From the NCBI GenBank assembly GCA_013215815.1, contig JABSQP010000021.1, positions 1 to 35,815 on the forward strand: a DNA stretch of 35,815 nucleotides. The letters are read 5' to 3'. The notes below the pieces were generated by a model, which was given only the letters and a program-made list of their open reading frames with translations, did not search any database and was not told where the DNA came from. Below are positions 16,000 to 23,659 of the stretch, one piece after another. A program made the translations under genes and the position numbers. Origin of the DNA: Alphaproteobacteria bacterium. Its GTDB lineage: Bacteria > Pseudomonadota > Alphaproteobacteria > Micavibrionales > Micavibrionaceae. Each line of letters starts with the position of its first letter. Position 1 is the first letter of the stretch.

Positions 16000-16752
16000 C
16001 TAGGCTACAATCGGATTATCTTCGCCGAGTGACTTCACAAGATCTGTTACTTCCTGTGTGGCTTTAGCCAAAGCTTCATCATCCGTGCCGCGCAGTACAA
16101 GCGTCGTTCCAAATTTCCCGTTTTGATATTTTGGATAAGAACCGATAGCAATCATCTCGTAACGCCCCTGCATTTCTGCCAAACCATCCGCGACAAGGCT
16201 TTCCGCCAAGTTCGCGCTAACAGAACGAGTTTCAACAGGCTTGCCGCCTGTCAGGGAGTGCTTAATCGCGTCAAACATCGCCTGCATAATGCGAGGAACA
16301 CCGGCAAACACGTAAACATTACCGATATGAATACCCGGCGCGCCGCTAACAGGGTTATCGATCAAATTCGCACCTTGCGGGATATACGCCATCTTCTTAC
16401 GGCTTTCGGTAATTTCGCTTTCATCTTTATAATAAGCAAGCAACTCCGCATACGCATCATCGCGCAACTCCAGCTCCACGCCAAAGGCCGCTGCAATACT
16501 TTCGGATGTAATATCATCGTGGGTTGGGCCAATCCCACCTGTTGTGAACACATAATCATGGCATCCACGCATCTCATTCACCGTATCAATGATATTTTGC
16601 TTATCATCAGGAATAACGCGGACTTCAGCCAATCGAACGCCTGCTTCATTGAGCTGTTCAGCAATCCATGGCGTATTTTTATCATGTGTGCGCCCCGATA
16701 AGATCTCATCCCCGATAATAATCAGTGCCGCCGTGTAAATATCTTTCGCCAT
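16000..16752 (-). CDS. CinA-like molybdopterin-binding-domain protein
   Basis: A 250-aa protein of the MoaB/MogA-type domain found at the N-terminus of CinA. Residues 8-20 read AALIIIGDEILSG and residues 71-80 read TGGIGPTHDD, the two signatures of the family. This short form lacks the C-terminal nicotinamide-nucleotide amidase domain of full-length CinA; stand-alone versions are common in alphaproteobacteria. Full-length CinA processes damaged pyridine nucleotides; the short form has an uncertain role, so cinA is used only as a family label. It is divergent from map, with about 50 bp between start codons. Confidence 0.9.
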   Translation of the reverse strand: MAKDIYTAALIIIGDEILSGRTHDKNTPWIAEQLNEAGVRLAEVRVIPDDKQNIIDTVNEMRGCHDYVFTTGGIGPTHDDITSESIAAAFGVELELRDDAYAELLAYYKDESEITESRKKMAYIPQGANLIDNPVSGAPGIHIGNVYVFAGVPRIMQAMFDAIKHSLTGGKPVETRSVSANLAESLVADGLAEMQGRYEMIAIGSYPKYQNGKFGTTLVLRGTDDEALAKATQEVTDLVKSLGEDNPIVA

Positions 16753-16803
16753 AACGTGTATAACCCTTTGAATTCTTTATTTAACCGATATAAAGTATTT
16801 CGC

Positions 16804-17637
16804 ATGATGACACAACAAAATGAAGCCGCGGCAAAAGCGGTCTATAGTAAAAGCGGAATAGAGCTTCACCCGGAAGCCGATTTTGAAGGTATGCGCAAAG
16901 CAGGACAGCTTGCAGCGCAGTGCCTTGATATGATTACAGAATTTGTCCAGCCGGGCGTCACAACCGAAGAACTGGATCAGCGCTGCAATAAGTTTATTAC
17001 AGAAAATGGCGCGATCCCTGCTCCGCTGAATTACAAAGGCTTTCCAAAGTCGATCTGCACATCGATTAATGAAGTGGTTTGTCACGGTATTCCTGAGGAG
17101 CGCCAGTTAAAGCAAGGCGATATCCTTAATATTGATGTGACTGTTATTCTTGATGGCTGGCATGGTGATACATCCCGCATGTATATGGTTGGCGATAAAA
17201 TCCCTGTAAAGGCACGCCGCCTCTGTGATGTCACGTATGATTGTATGATGGCAGGTATCGAAGCCGTAAAACCAGGCGCGACACTCGGTGATATCGGTAA
17301 AGCCATCCAAGAAGTGGCACATAAAAATCATTACTCCGTTGTTCGTGATTTCTGTGGCCACGGTTTGGGCCGTACATTCCACGCACCGCCTTCTGTTGTG
17401 CATTTTTATAATCCGGCAGATGATCTTACAATTTTAGAGCCGGGCATGTTCTTTACAATTGAGCCGATGATCAATGCGGGTAAATACGCAACGCATCTTC
17501 TCGCCGATGGCTGGACGGCGCGCACAAAAGATCGCTCTCTCTCCGCGCAGTATGAGCACTCCCTCGCCGTGACAGATGACGGGTTTGAGATCTTTACGCT
17601 TTCACCTGCTGGTTATACGAGGCCGCCATATGGCTGA
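16804..17637 (+). CDS. map: type I methionine aminopeptidase
   Basis: Removes the N-terminal methionine from nascent proteins, using two metal ions. From the ATG at 16804 it is 277 aa and carries all metal and catalytic residues of the family: His94 (CHGIP), Asp111 (NIDVT), Asp122 (WHGDTSR), His186 (CGHGLGR), Glu220 (FTIEP) and Glu251 (QYEHS). The frame extends to a GTG at 16756, but that would leave almost no room for divergent promoters with cinA. It overlaps the radC start by 8 bp, so map and radC form an operon. Confidence 0.97.
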   Translation: MMTQQNEAAAKAVYSKSGIELHPEADFEGMRKAGQLAAQCLDMITEFVQPGVTTEELDQRCNKFITENGAIPAPLNYKGFPKSICTSINEVVCHGIPEERQLKQGDILNIDVTVILDGWHGDTSRMYMVGDKIPVKARRLCDVTYDCMMAGIEAVKPGATLGDIGKAIQEVAHKNHYSVVRDFCGHGLGRTFHAPPSVVHFYNPADDLTILEPGMFFTIEPMINAGKYATHLLADGWTARTKDRSLSAQYEHSLAVTDDGFEIFTLSPAGYTRPPYG

Positions 17638-18334
17638 GTTATTCCCAAAGGAAGAGAATAACACCAAACCACATTATACGGGCCATCGTGACCGCCTGCG
17701 TCAGCGCTTTGTAAACAGCCCTGACAGCCTGCCTGATTATGAGTTGCTGGAGCTCCTCCTCTTTATTGCCATTCCGCGTAAAGATGTGAAACCGATTGCA
17801 AAAGAACTGATTGATCGTTTTCAAAACATCAATGGCGTGTTGAACGCGAGCCTATCTGATTTACAAACTATCAAAGGTATTTCTGAAAACACGGCGATAG
17901 CGCTTAAAGCCATTCAAAAAACAGGCCTTAAAATTTTACAACAAGATATTATGGGTCGCCCTATTTTAAATAGTTGGCAAAGACTAACCGATTATTGCAT
18001 GGCGTCGATGGCGAATGAAAATAAAGAGCATTTCCGTCTGCTGTTTTTAAATAAGAAAAACGAGCTGATCGCCGATGAAGTGCAACAGACCGGCACAGTC
18101 GATCACACACCTGCCTACCCGCGAGAGATTATGAAGCGTAGCCTAGAGCTCGGCGCGACGGCGCTCATCCTCGTCCATAACCACCCCAGCGGTGATCCCT
18201 CCCCGTCGGATGCGGACATTCATATGACCCGCGCGATTATGGAGGCCGGCAAACCATTTGATATTATCGTTCACGATCACCTAATCGTATCCCGCAACGG
18301 CACGAGTAGTTTTAAAACAATGGGGTTGATGTAA
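17630..18334 (+). CDS. radC: RadC / JAMM-motif DNA repair-associated protein
   Basis: A 234-aa protein starting at the ATG at 17630, with a CGAGG Shine-Dalgarno inside the end of map (7-nt spacing). N-terminal residues 15-100 carry a helix-hairpin-helix-like segment (LQTIKGISENTAIALKA). The C-terminal half is the JAMM/MPN metalloprotease-like domain with the zinc motif HNHPSGDPSPSDAD (His183, His185, Asp196). RadC proteins are widespread but their biochemical role is unsettled; the old radiation-repair phenotype belongs to a different gene in E. coli. Length and motifs are standard. Confidence 0.95.
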   Translation: MAELFPKEENNTKPHYTGHRDRLRQRFVNSPDSLPDYELLELLLFIAIPRKDVKPIAKELIDRFQNINGVLNASLSDLQTIKGISENTAIALKAIQKTGLKILQQDIMGRPILNSWQRLTDYCMASMANENKEHFRLLFLNKKNELIADEVQQTGTVDHTPAYPREIMKRSLELGATALILVHNHPSGDPSPSDADIHMTRAIMEAGKPFDIIVHDHLIVSRNGTSSFKTMGLM

Positions 18335-18335
18335 C

Positions 18336-18731
18336 ATGCTTAAAAATGTGCTTATTTTTATACTGGCTTTGTCACTTAGCCTATCTTTAATAATAATCTT
18401 TCTTCCCTTTTGGAATGATATTAACCAAAATCATAATGCTGTCAAAATTAAAAAGAAAATAGAAAGCAAGGCATATTCAAATTATTGTGTCGTAAGTTCT
18501 TACGCTATCCGTAAAAAGGAGGGTAAAGAAATCGTCAATATAGATACGCATCAAATTAACACACAGAATAAATGGGGAGACAAGTGGGCTGATGACAGCA
18601 TTTTTGTCGTCATTTTTACAAATGATCTCCTGTACGCTAATGAATTAATTCCGACGACTAGGACAAAATCACCGCATCTATTTGATAAAAATGACCCAAG
18701 ACAATCAGCACACTACTGTAAGGCTCTATAA
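18336..18731 (+). CDS. hypothetical protein with N-terminal membrane anchor
   Basis: A 131-aa protein beginning one base after the radC stop. Residues about 4-25 are strongly hydrophobic (VLIFILALSLSLSLIIIFLP) and would act as a membrane anchor or signal peptide. The remaining ~105 residues are lysine- and asparagine-rich with two cysteines (NYCVVSS near residue 50 and the C-terminal HYCKAL). No family recognised. A and T use is higher than in radC and purB, consistent with an insertion-prone spot. The palindromic repeat of the GIY-YIG unit begins just after its stop. Confidence 0.55.
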   Translation: MLKNVLIFILALSLSLSLIIIFLPFWNDINQNHNAVKIKKKIESKAYSNYCVVSSYAIRKKEGKEIVNIDTHQINTQNKWGDKWADDSIFVVIFTNDLLYANELIPTTRTKSPHLFDKNDPRQSAHYCKAL

Positions 18732-18735
18732 CACA

Positions 18736-18770
18736 GTCATTGCGAGGAATGAAATGACGAAGCAATCTAG
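18736..18770. repeat. REP-like palindromic repeat (left copy)
   Basis: 35 bp starting GTCATTGCGAG and ending CGAAGCAATCTAG. It contains internal pairs (GTCATT/AATGAC and ATTGC/GCAAT). The inverted partner lies at 19077-19105. Confidence 0.9.
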
Positions 18771-18788
18771 ACTCCACCTCAAGAGAAC

Positions 18789-19076
18789 ATGAAACAACCC
18801 GCTATTTATATTCTAGCCAGCAAAAGAAACGGCACTCTATACACTGGTGTTACCTCTAACCTTTTAAAACGTATCTACGAACATAAAAACAATATTACTA
18901 GCGGATTCGCCTCAAGATATAACTGTAACATTTTAGTTTACTATAAAATTTACGAGGATATGGAACATGCTATTTTACGTGAAAAACAAATCAAAGGCGG
19001 TTCTCGTAAGAAAAAGATAGAATTAATTGAAGATATAAATCCTAATTGGGAAGATTTATATAGCAACATTGTTTAA
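18789..19076 (+). CDS. GIY-YIG domain endonuclease (YhbQ/UPF0213-like)
   Basis: A 95-aa single-domain protein. AIYILASKRNGTLYTGVTSN contains the two strands defining the fold (Tyr7-Ile-Leu and Tyr18-Thr-Gly), with Arg28, an EHK at 31-33 and Glu65 in LREKQIKG as the usual catalytic residues. The C-terminal NPNWEDL is typical of small stand-alone GIY-YIG proteins. The fold cleaves DNA phosphodiester bonds with a single metal ion. It is flanked immediately by inverted palindromic repeats, the right one starting at the base after its stop. This suggests the nuclease acts on, or moved with, those repeats. Confidence 0.9.
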   Translation: MKQPAIYILASKRNGTLYTGVTSNLLKRIYEHKNNITSGFASRYNCNILVYYKIYEDMEHAILREKQIKGGSRKKKIELIEDINPNWEDLYSNIV

Positions 19077-19105
19077 CTAGATTGCTTCGCTGCGCTCGCA
19101 ATGAC
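19077..19105. repeat. REP-like palindromic repeat (right copy, inverted)
   Basis: 29 bp starting CTAGATTGCTTCG and ending CTCGCAATGAC. It is the reverse complement of the ends of the left repeat at 18736-18770. It begins directly after the GIY-YIG stop codon. Confidence 0.9.
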
Positions 19106-19241
19106 ATACACTCCTATTTACCAAGCCGCTTAAATCGACTGGATCGATTGAAAAGATCGATATAACTCCCTTTTCTTTTCTCTGCGCTAGTGCTAGAAAA
19201 TGCCCATACAACGCACATATATATGAGAATAAAGAAAAGAC

Positions 19242-20549
19242 ATGATCCCACGTTATACACGCAAAGAAATGGCCGATATTTTTGAAGCCGAGAACCGCTT
19301 TAAAATCTGGCTAGAGATTGAAACCCTCGCTTGTGAAAAAATGGCTGAACTCGGCACTATTCCAGAGGCTTGCCCGAAAGCCCTACGCGAAAAAGGCGGC
19401 TTTGACGTGGCGCGTATTGATGAGATCGAAGCCGAGGTCAAACACGACGTGATTGCCTTCCTAACCAGCGTGGCTGAGCATATTAACGATCCTGAAGCCT
19501 CACGCTATGTGCACCAGGGCATGACAAGCTCTGACGTTGTCGACACTTGTTTTTCAAAGCAACTGACAGAAGCGGCAGATTTACTGCTTGCTGATATGGA
19601 TAAGCTGCTCGCGGCGCTGAAAAAGCGCGTTGAAGAGCACCGCGAAACAATCTGTATTGGCCGCTCTCATGGTATTCATGGGGAACCGACGACATTCGGC
19701 CTAAAGCTTGCCGGCCATTACGCGGCGTTCAAACGTGGGCGTGATCGCCTCGCCCGCGCGCGTGAAGAGATCGCCGTATGTACAATTTCGGGCGCGGTTG
19801 GGACTTATGCAACAGTCGACCCAAGCGTTGAAGCTTATGTGGGCGAGAAAATGGGGCTTAAGCCTGAAACAGTGGCAACGCAAGTGATCCCGCGTGATCG
19901 TCATGCGATGTTCTTCTCAACACTTGGCGTGATTGCGAGCTCTATTGAGAACCTTGCGATTGAAGTGCGTCACCTACAACGCACCGAAGTGCGTGAAGCC
20001 GAAGAATACTTCTCTAAGAAGCAAAAAGGCTCTTCTGCAATGCCGCATAAGCGTAACCCGATCTCAACAGAGAACCTCACAGGTCTGGCGCGCCTTATCC
20101 GTGCAACGGTGACACCTGCGATGGAGAACGTGGCGCTATGGCATGAGCGTGACATCTCTCACTCTTCTGTAGAGCGTAATATCGGCCCGGATGCGTGTGT
20201 GACGCTTGATTTCGCCCTGCACCGCCTGACAAACGTGGTTGAAAACCTTCTCGTTTACCCAGAAACAATGATCGAAAACCTAGAGAAAATGGGCGGTCTT
20301 GTGTTCTCTCAACGTGTTCTCCTTGCACTCACGCAGGCAGGCATCTCTCGTGAAGATGCTTACCGTATTGTTCAGCGTAATGCGATGCAGGTCTGGGAAA
20401 CAAAGGGGAAAACGAACCTATTTGAATTCCTATCGAAAGATGAGGACGTGATTGCGAAGCTCAGCGAAGACGACATCAAGGCGATCTTCGACTATAAAGC
20501 CTATACAAAACACGTCGATCATATTATAAATAGAGCACTAAATTCTTAA
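19242..20549 (+). CDS. purB: adenylosuccinate lyase
   Basis: Catalyses two steps of purine synthesis: SAICAR to AICAR, and adenylosuccinate to AMP, each releasing fumarate. The 435-aa length is normal. Signatures of the fumarase/aspartase superfamily are present: GMTSSDVVD (93-101), RSHGIHGEPT (141-150, containing the catalytic His) and GSSAMPHKRNP (263-273), the mobile signature loop. The protein ends with a helical tail typical of bacterial PurB. A bacterioferritin gene follows after 18 bp with a very strong Shine-Dalgarno, so the two may be co-transcribed. Confidence 0.98.
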   Translation: MIPRYTRKEMADIFEAENRFKIWLEIETLACEKMAELGTIPEACPKALREKGGFDVARIDEIEAEVKHDVIAFLTSVAEHINDPEASRYVHQGMTSSDVVDTCFSKQLTEAADLLLADMDKLLAALKKRVEEHRETICIGRSHGIHGEPTTFGLKLAGHYAAFKRGRDRLARAREEIAVCTISGAVGTYATVDPSVEAYVGEKMGLKPETVATQVIPRDRHAMFFSTLGVIASSIENLAIEVRHLQRTEVREAEEYFSKKQKGSSAMPHKRNPISTENLTGLARLIRATVTPAMENVALWHERDISHSSVERNIGPDACVTLDFALHRLTNVVENLLVYPETMIENLEKMGGLVFSQRVLLALTQAGISREDAYRIVQRNAMQVWETKGKTNLFEFLSKDEDVIAKLSEDDIKAIFDYKAYTKHVDHIINRALNS

Positions 20550-20567
20550 ACCTAAGGAGCGATCTCA

Positions 20568-21053
20568 ATGAAGGGTGATAAAAACGTAATTAAATGCCTG
20601 AACAACGCGTTGAAAGGCGAATTGACAGCGATTAACCAGTATTTCCTTCATGCGAAGATGCTTGAAGATTGGGGCGTATCAAAGCTAGCGGCGCATGAAA
20701 AGGCTGAGAGCATTGAAGAGATGGTTCACGCAGAAAAAATCATCGACCGCATCCTTCTTCTTGAAGGCCTCCCAAACCTTCAAGATCTTGGTAAGCTTTA
20801 CATTGGTCAGGACGTTAAAGAAGTTATCGAATGCGATATGAAGCTCGAGCAGGCTGGCATTAATGGTTACCGCGAAAGCATCAAAACAGCGGAAGCTGCG
20901 GGTGATTACATTACAGCTGAATTGCTAAAAACTATCCTTGCGGAAGAAGAAGAGCATCTTGATCATCAGGAAACACAACTGAAGATGATTGAAGATATGG
21001 GTATAGAAAACTTCATCGCCCTTAATTCAGAAGGCGTAAGCGCCTCAGAATAA
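20568..21053 (+). CDS. bfr: bacterioferritin
   Basis: Stores iron in a 24-subunit shell that oxidises Fe(II). The 161-aa protein carries every ferroxidase ligand at canonical numbering: Glu18, Glu51, His54, Glu94, Glu127 and His130. It also has Met52, the axial heme ligand that separates bacterioferritin from plain ferritin. An AAGGAG Shine-Dalgarno lies 8 nt upstream of the start. It is followed by a terminator and then by the Bfd-type ferredoxin gene, a pairing typical of iron storage and release. Confidence 0.97.
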   Translation: MKGDKNVIKCLNNALKGELTAINQYFLHAKMLEDWGVSKLAAHEKAESIEEMVHAEKIIDRILLLEGLPNLQDLGKLYIGQDVKEVIECDMKLEQAGINGYRESIKTAEAAGDYITAELLKTILAEEEEHLDHQETQLKMIEDMGIENFIALNSEGVSASE

Positions 21054-21068
21054 ACAATAAAATTACGA

Positions 21069-21093
21069 AGCCCTCACGAATGAGGGCTTTTTA
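21069..21093 (+). terminator. rho-independent terminator after bfr
   Basis: Arms AGCCCTCA (21069-21076) and TGAGGGCT (21081-21088) with a CGAA tetraloop, followed by TTTTATT. Confidence 0.93.
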
Positions 21094-21104
21094 TTACGCC
21101 ACAC

Positions 21105-21133
21105 TTGCGAATTATTCTCAATTGCATTAAGAT
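21105..21133 (+). promoter_or_regulatory. Fur-box-like promoter of bfd
   Basis: TGCGAAT-T-ATTCTCA (21106-21120) is a 7-1-7 inverted repeat (6 of 7 arm positions complementary) resembling the Fur consensus TGATAAT-n-ATTATCA. It overlaps a candidate sigma-70 promoter: TTGCGA (21105-21110), 17-bp spacer, TAAGAT (21128-21133). A repressor bound there would block RNA polymerase, fitting iron-starvation induction of bfd. Confidence 0.5.
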
Positions 21134-21162
21134 TAACACTTAACGAGGAGAATCGCGGCGAC

Positions 21163-21363
21163 ATGTATATTTGTATGTGTAATCCGTTTACGGATAAAGA
21201 TCTGGACAAGGCGCTAAAAGACGAGGGTGTGTCTAATAAAACGTCTCAAGTGTACAAAGCTTGTACAGGTGGCGAAAAGCCATGCTGTGGTACATGCATC
21301 TGTGAAATCAACGACCGCATTGAAGCACACAATAGTGAAGCACTGTTAATGGCTGCAGAATAA
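21163..21363 (+). CDS. bfd: bacterioferritin-associated ferredoxin (2Fe-2S)
   Basis: A 66-aa protein of the BFD-like [2Fe-2S] family: CxC near the N-terminus (Cys4, Cys6) and a CxxC pair in GGEKPCCGTCIC near residues 37-47. Bfd donates electrons to bacterioferritin so that stored ferric iron is reduced and released. It lies just after bfr but is separated by the bfr terminator and has its own promoter, so the two are regulated separately. The translation start is set by ATG 21163, with GAGGAG upstream at somewhat long spacing. Confidence 0.92.
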   Translation: MYICMCNPFTDKDLDKALKDEGVSNKTSQVYKACTGGEKPCCGTCICEINDRIEAHNSEALLMAAE

Positions 21364-21425
21364 TTTCATTTTATTATTGAAAATGTGAATATAAGAGCGT
21401 ATACCTCTTTCCATAAGAGGATTAC

Positions 21426-22217
21426 ATGTTTGAAACAGCGAAAGACCTGTTGAGTAAACTTAACTTTTGGCGACCGGAGGAACCTGATCCGGCACCACTC
21501 GCGCCACCACCTCCCCCACCTTCTGCCACAGAAGCAATTGACCCCACCCTTAAAGCTATTGAAGAAGCTACTCGAAGGTTAAAAGCTGCGCGAGCAGAGC
21601 TTAAAAGAATTGATGAACAAATTGCGGGCGACCTTAGCAAACTGAGATCTGCACAAAACCATGACATAACACCAACGCTTGATCAAATTCGTGCTATTAA
21701 GTTTCCAGAGAACATCAGAAACTTAGCGATTGAAACGAACACCCCACAAGAGATCTTCGCAGGTGTTTCGTACTTCCTCGCTATTAAACCTAAAGAAGAT
21801 GGAATTCATTGCTCACAGAAGAAAGATCAACACTCTGGTTATAACAAAGAGTTTGAAGAGCTTTGTAAAAGCCTTGTTCAACGTCATCAAATATCACGTG
21901 AGGTTTTTTCCAGTAAAAGTAAGTTAAAAAGACTTAAAAACGAAGAGTACGTTCCAACTTTCGATGGCGACCAACATCAGGTCGTTTTAGAAAGAATGCA
22001 AGAGTGGTCTCAAAACATGGACGCCGATTACAACCTCAGCCCCGTCATTATCGACTGGATCGCCGCTGTGAACGCTGGCTGGCAAGATATGGCAATCAAC
22101 GATAATACGCCAAACGGCCCATTCATTGATGAAGTTACTGAAACATCTCAATATGATATCAGAATGCCAGAATCAGCAGGATGGTCTCCGGTATGGCAAC
22201 CGAAGCCAAATGCCTAG
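21426..22217 (+). CDS. hypothetical protein with proline-rich and coiled-coil N-terminus
   Basis: A 263-aa soluble protein with an AGAGGA Shine-Dalgarno 5 nt before its ATG. Residues 17-33 form a proline-rich spacer including a run of six prolines. Residues about 38-75 are a charged helix likely to form a coiled coil (EEATRRLKAARAELKRIDEQ). The remainder, up to a tryptophan-rich tail (SAGWSPVWQPKPNA), has no motif I recognise. No signal peptide. It stands alone, with about 98 bp before the cyclophilin gene on the same strand. Confidence 0.65.
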   Translation: MFETAKDLLSKLNFWRPEEPDPAPLAPPPPPPSATEAIDPTLKAIEEATRRLKAARAELKRIDEQIAGDLSKLRSAQNHDITPTLDQIRAIKFPENIRNLAIETNTPQEIFAGVSYFLAIKPKEDGIHCSQKKDQHSGYNKEFEELCKSLVQRHQISREVFSSKSKLKRLKNEEYVPTFDGDQHQVVLERMQEWSQNMDADYNLSPVIIDWIAAVNAGWQDMAINDNTPNGPFIDEVTETSQYDIRMPESAGWSPVWQPKPNA

Positions 22218-22315
22218 AGCATAACCCTTACTATCCTCCCCTATTCCCTTGCAATCCCACACCCTGTGTGGCAGCTTTCTTGCACTATAAACATCACTTT
22301 TGGAGATGGAGCATA

Positions 22316-22864
22316 ATGCTAAAACACATCGCTTTAATACTTGGGAGTTTACTTATTATGAGCACAGAAACTGCAGCCGCTGAAGCAGATCCAGAGAATA
22401 CACTTCTTCTTGATCTGAAAGACGGGCAAGTCAAAATTAAACTTATGCCAGACATTGCACCTAATCATGTCGAGCGTATCAAAAAACTAACACGTGAAGG
22501 TTTTTACGACGGTATCATTTGGCACCGTGTTATCGATGGCTTCATGGCACAAACAGGTGACCCAACAGGAACTGGTATGGGCGGTTCTGAAGATCCTGAC
22601 CTGAAAGCCGAATTCAACGATTACAACTTTGGTCGCGGCACAATTGGTGCAGCGCGTTCACAAGACCCGAACAGTGCAAATTCACAATGGTTTATTTGCT
22701 TTGATGATTGTAGCTTCCTGAATAACCAATACACAGTTTGGGGACAAGTAATTGACGGCATGGAGCATGTTGATGCGATTGAGCGAGGAGAGCCACCTGC
22801 GAATCCAGATAAGATCGTAAAAATGCAAGTTGCTGCAGACGTTCAAGCAGAAGCAGCAGAGTAA
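22316..22864 (+). CDS. exported cyclophilin-type peptidyl-prolyl cis-trans isomerase
   Basis: A 182-aa protein from the ATG at 22316, chosen because GGAG lies upstream and a clean Sec signal peptide follows (MLKHIALILGSLLIM, cleavage likely after AAA around residue 22). The catalytic core WHRVIDGFMAQTGDPTGTG holds the active-site Arg71 and Gln79, and ANSQWFICF the substrate-binding residues. Cyclophilins accelerate folding of proteins at proline bonds; the signal peptide places this one in the periplasm. It is followed 6 bp later by a PhzF-like gene and then by GH13, suggesting a three-gene operon. Confidence 0.93.
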   Translation: MLKHIALILGSLLIMSTETAAAEADPENTLLLDLKDGQVKIKLMPDIAPNHVERIKKLTREGFYDGIIWHRVIDGFMAQTGDPTGTGMGGSEDPDLKAEFNDYNFGRGTIGAARSQDPNSANSQWFICFDDCSFLNNQYTVWGQVIDGMEHVDAIERGEPPANPDKIVKMQVAADVQAEAAE

Positions 22865-22870
22865 GCTTAC

Positions 22871-23659
22871 ATGCAACTGCCTATTTATCAGGTTGATGCA
22901 TTTACAAATAAAACATTCGGTGGCAATCCTGCCGCCGTTGTTCCTTTAGAAGCATGGCTTCCTGACAACACACTCCTTAACATCGCTACAGAGAACAATC
23001 TCTCTGAAACAGCCTTTTTTGTTCCAACAGAAAATGGCTTTCATATTCGCTGGTTCACACCTACCGTTGAAGTCGATTTATGCGGCCATGCCACACTTGC
23101 GACATCTTGGGTTATTTTTAATGAATTAGATTACAGCCAAGACACCATAAAATTCGAAAGCCTGTCTGGTACATTAGAGGTCACAAAAAGTGATGACGGT
23201 ATCACCTTAAACTTTCCGGCATGGGATAGCGAAAAGGTAAACCCTAAAAACGAATTTTTATTATCTGCACTGGGACATTACCCTACCGAACTTTACCAAG
23301 GTAAAAAATGGGTTGCGGTTTATGAAGACGATAAATTCATAAAAAATCTATCTCCTGATATTGATGCTATTAATGAAATTCCGTCCCAAGGTTTAGTTAT
23401 CACTGCAAAGAGCAGTGTTTCTGAACATGACATTGTATCCCGTTACTTTGGCCCTCAAGTAGGTATCGATGAAGATCCTGTAACAGGATCAGCACACTGC
23501 TTGCTTATTCCTATATGGGATAAAAAGCTAGGGAAAACAAAGCTTAGAGCCTATCAAGCATCACATAGAGGTGGCGATCTCCTCTGTGAGCTAAGGCACG
23601 GACGTGTATTCATGACAGGGCATGCAACGCTATACATGAAAGGTCATATTTATGTCTGA
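22871..23659 (+). CDS. PhzF family isomerase-like protein
   Basis: A 262-aa member of the PhzF/diaminopimelate-epimerase fold. Family motifs: the N-terminal YQVDAFTNKTFGGNPAAVV, the catalytic Glu46 in NNLSETAFF, DLCGHATLATSW (70-80) and DPVTGSAHC in the C-terminal lobe. PhzF itself isomerises an intermediate of phenazine synthesis, but most members have unassigned substrates and no other phenazine genes are present here. It overlaps the alpha-glucosidase gene by 8 bp. Confidence 0.92.
   Translation: MQLPIYQVDAFTNKTFGGNPAAVVPLEAWLPDNTLLNIATENNLSETAFFVPTENGFHIRWFTPTVEVDLCGHATLATSWVIFNELDYSQDTIKFESLSGTLEVTKSDDGITLNFPAWDSEKVNPKNEFLLSALGHYPTELYQGKKWVAVYEDDKFIKNLSPDIDAINEIPSQGLVITAKSSVSEHDIVSRYFGPQVGIDEDPVTGSAHCLLIPIWDKKLGKTKLRAYQASHRGGDLLCELRHGRVFMTGHATLYMKGHIYV

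Larger units (their letters stand above)
18736..19105. mobile_element. REP-flanked GIY-YIG unit (about 370 bp)
   Basis: Two related palindromic repeats in opposite orientation bracket a single GIY-YIG nuclease gene. The outermost 11 bp (GTCATTGCGAG) and innermost 13 bp (CGAAGCAATCTAG) are identical; the middles differ. The arrangement looks like a minimal self-contained unit inserted between the radC operon and purB. I infer mobility from architecture; target duplication was not found. Confidence 0.6.

Noticed and set aside
16123-16701. 192-codon open frame antisense to the CinA-like gene
   Set aside because: The opposite strand encodes a clear CinA-family protein; the antisense frame has no family resemblance.
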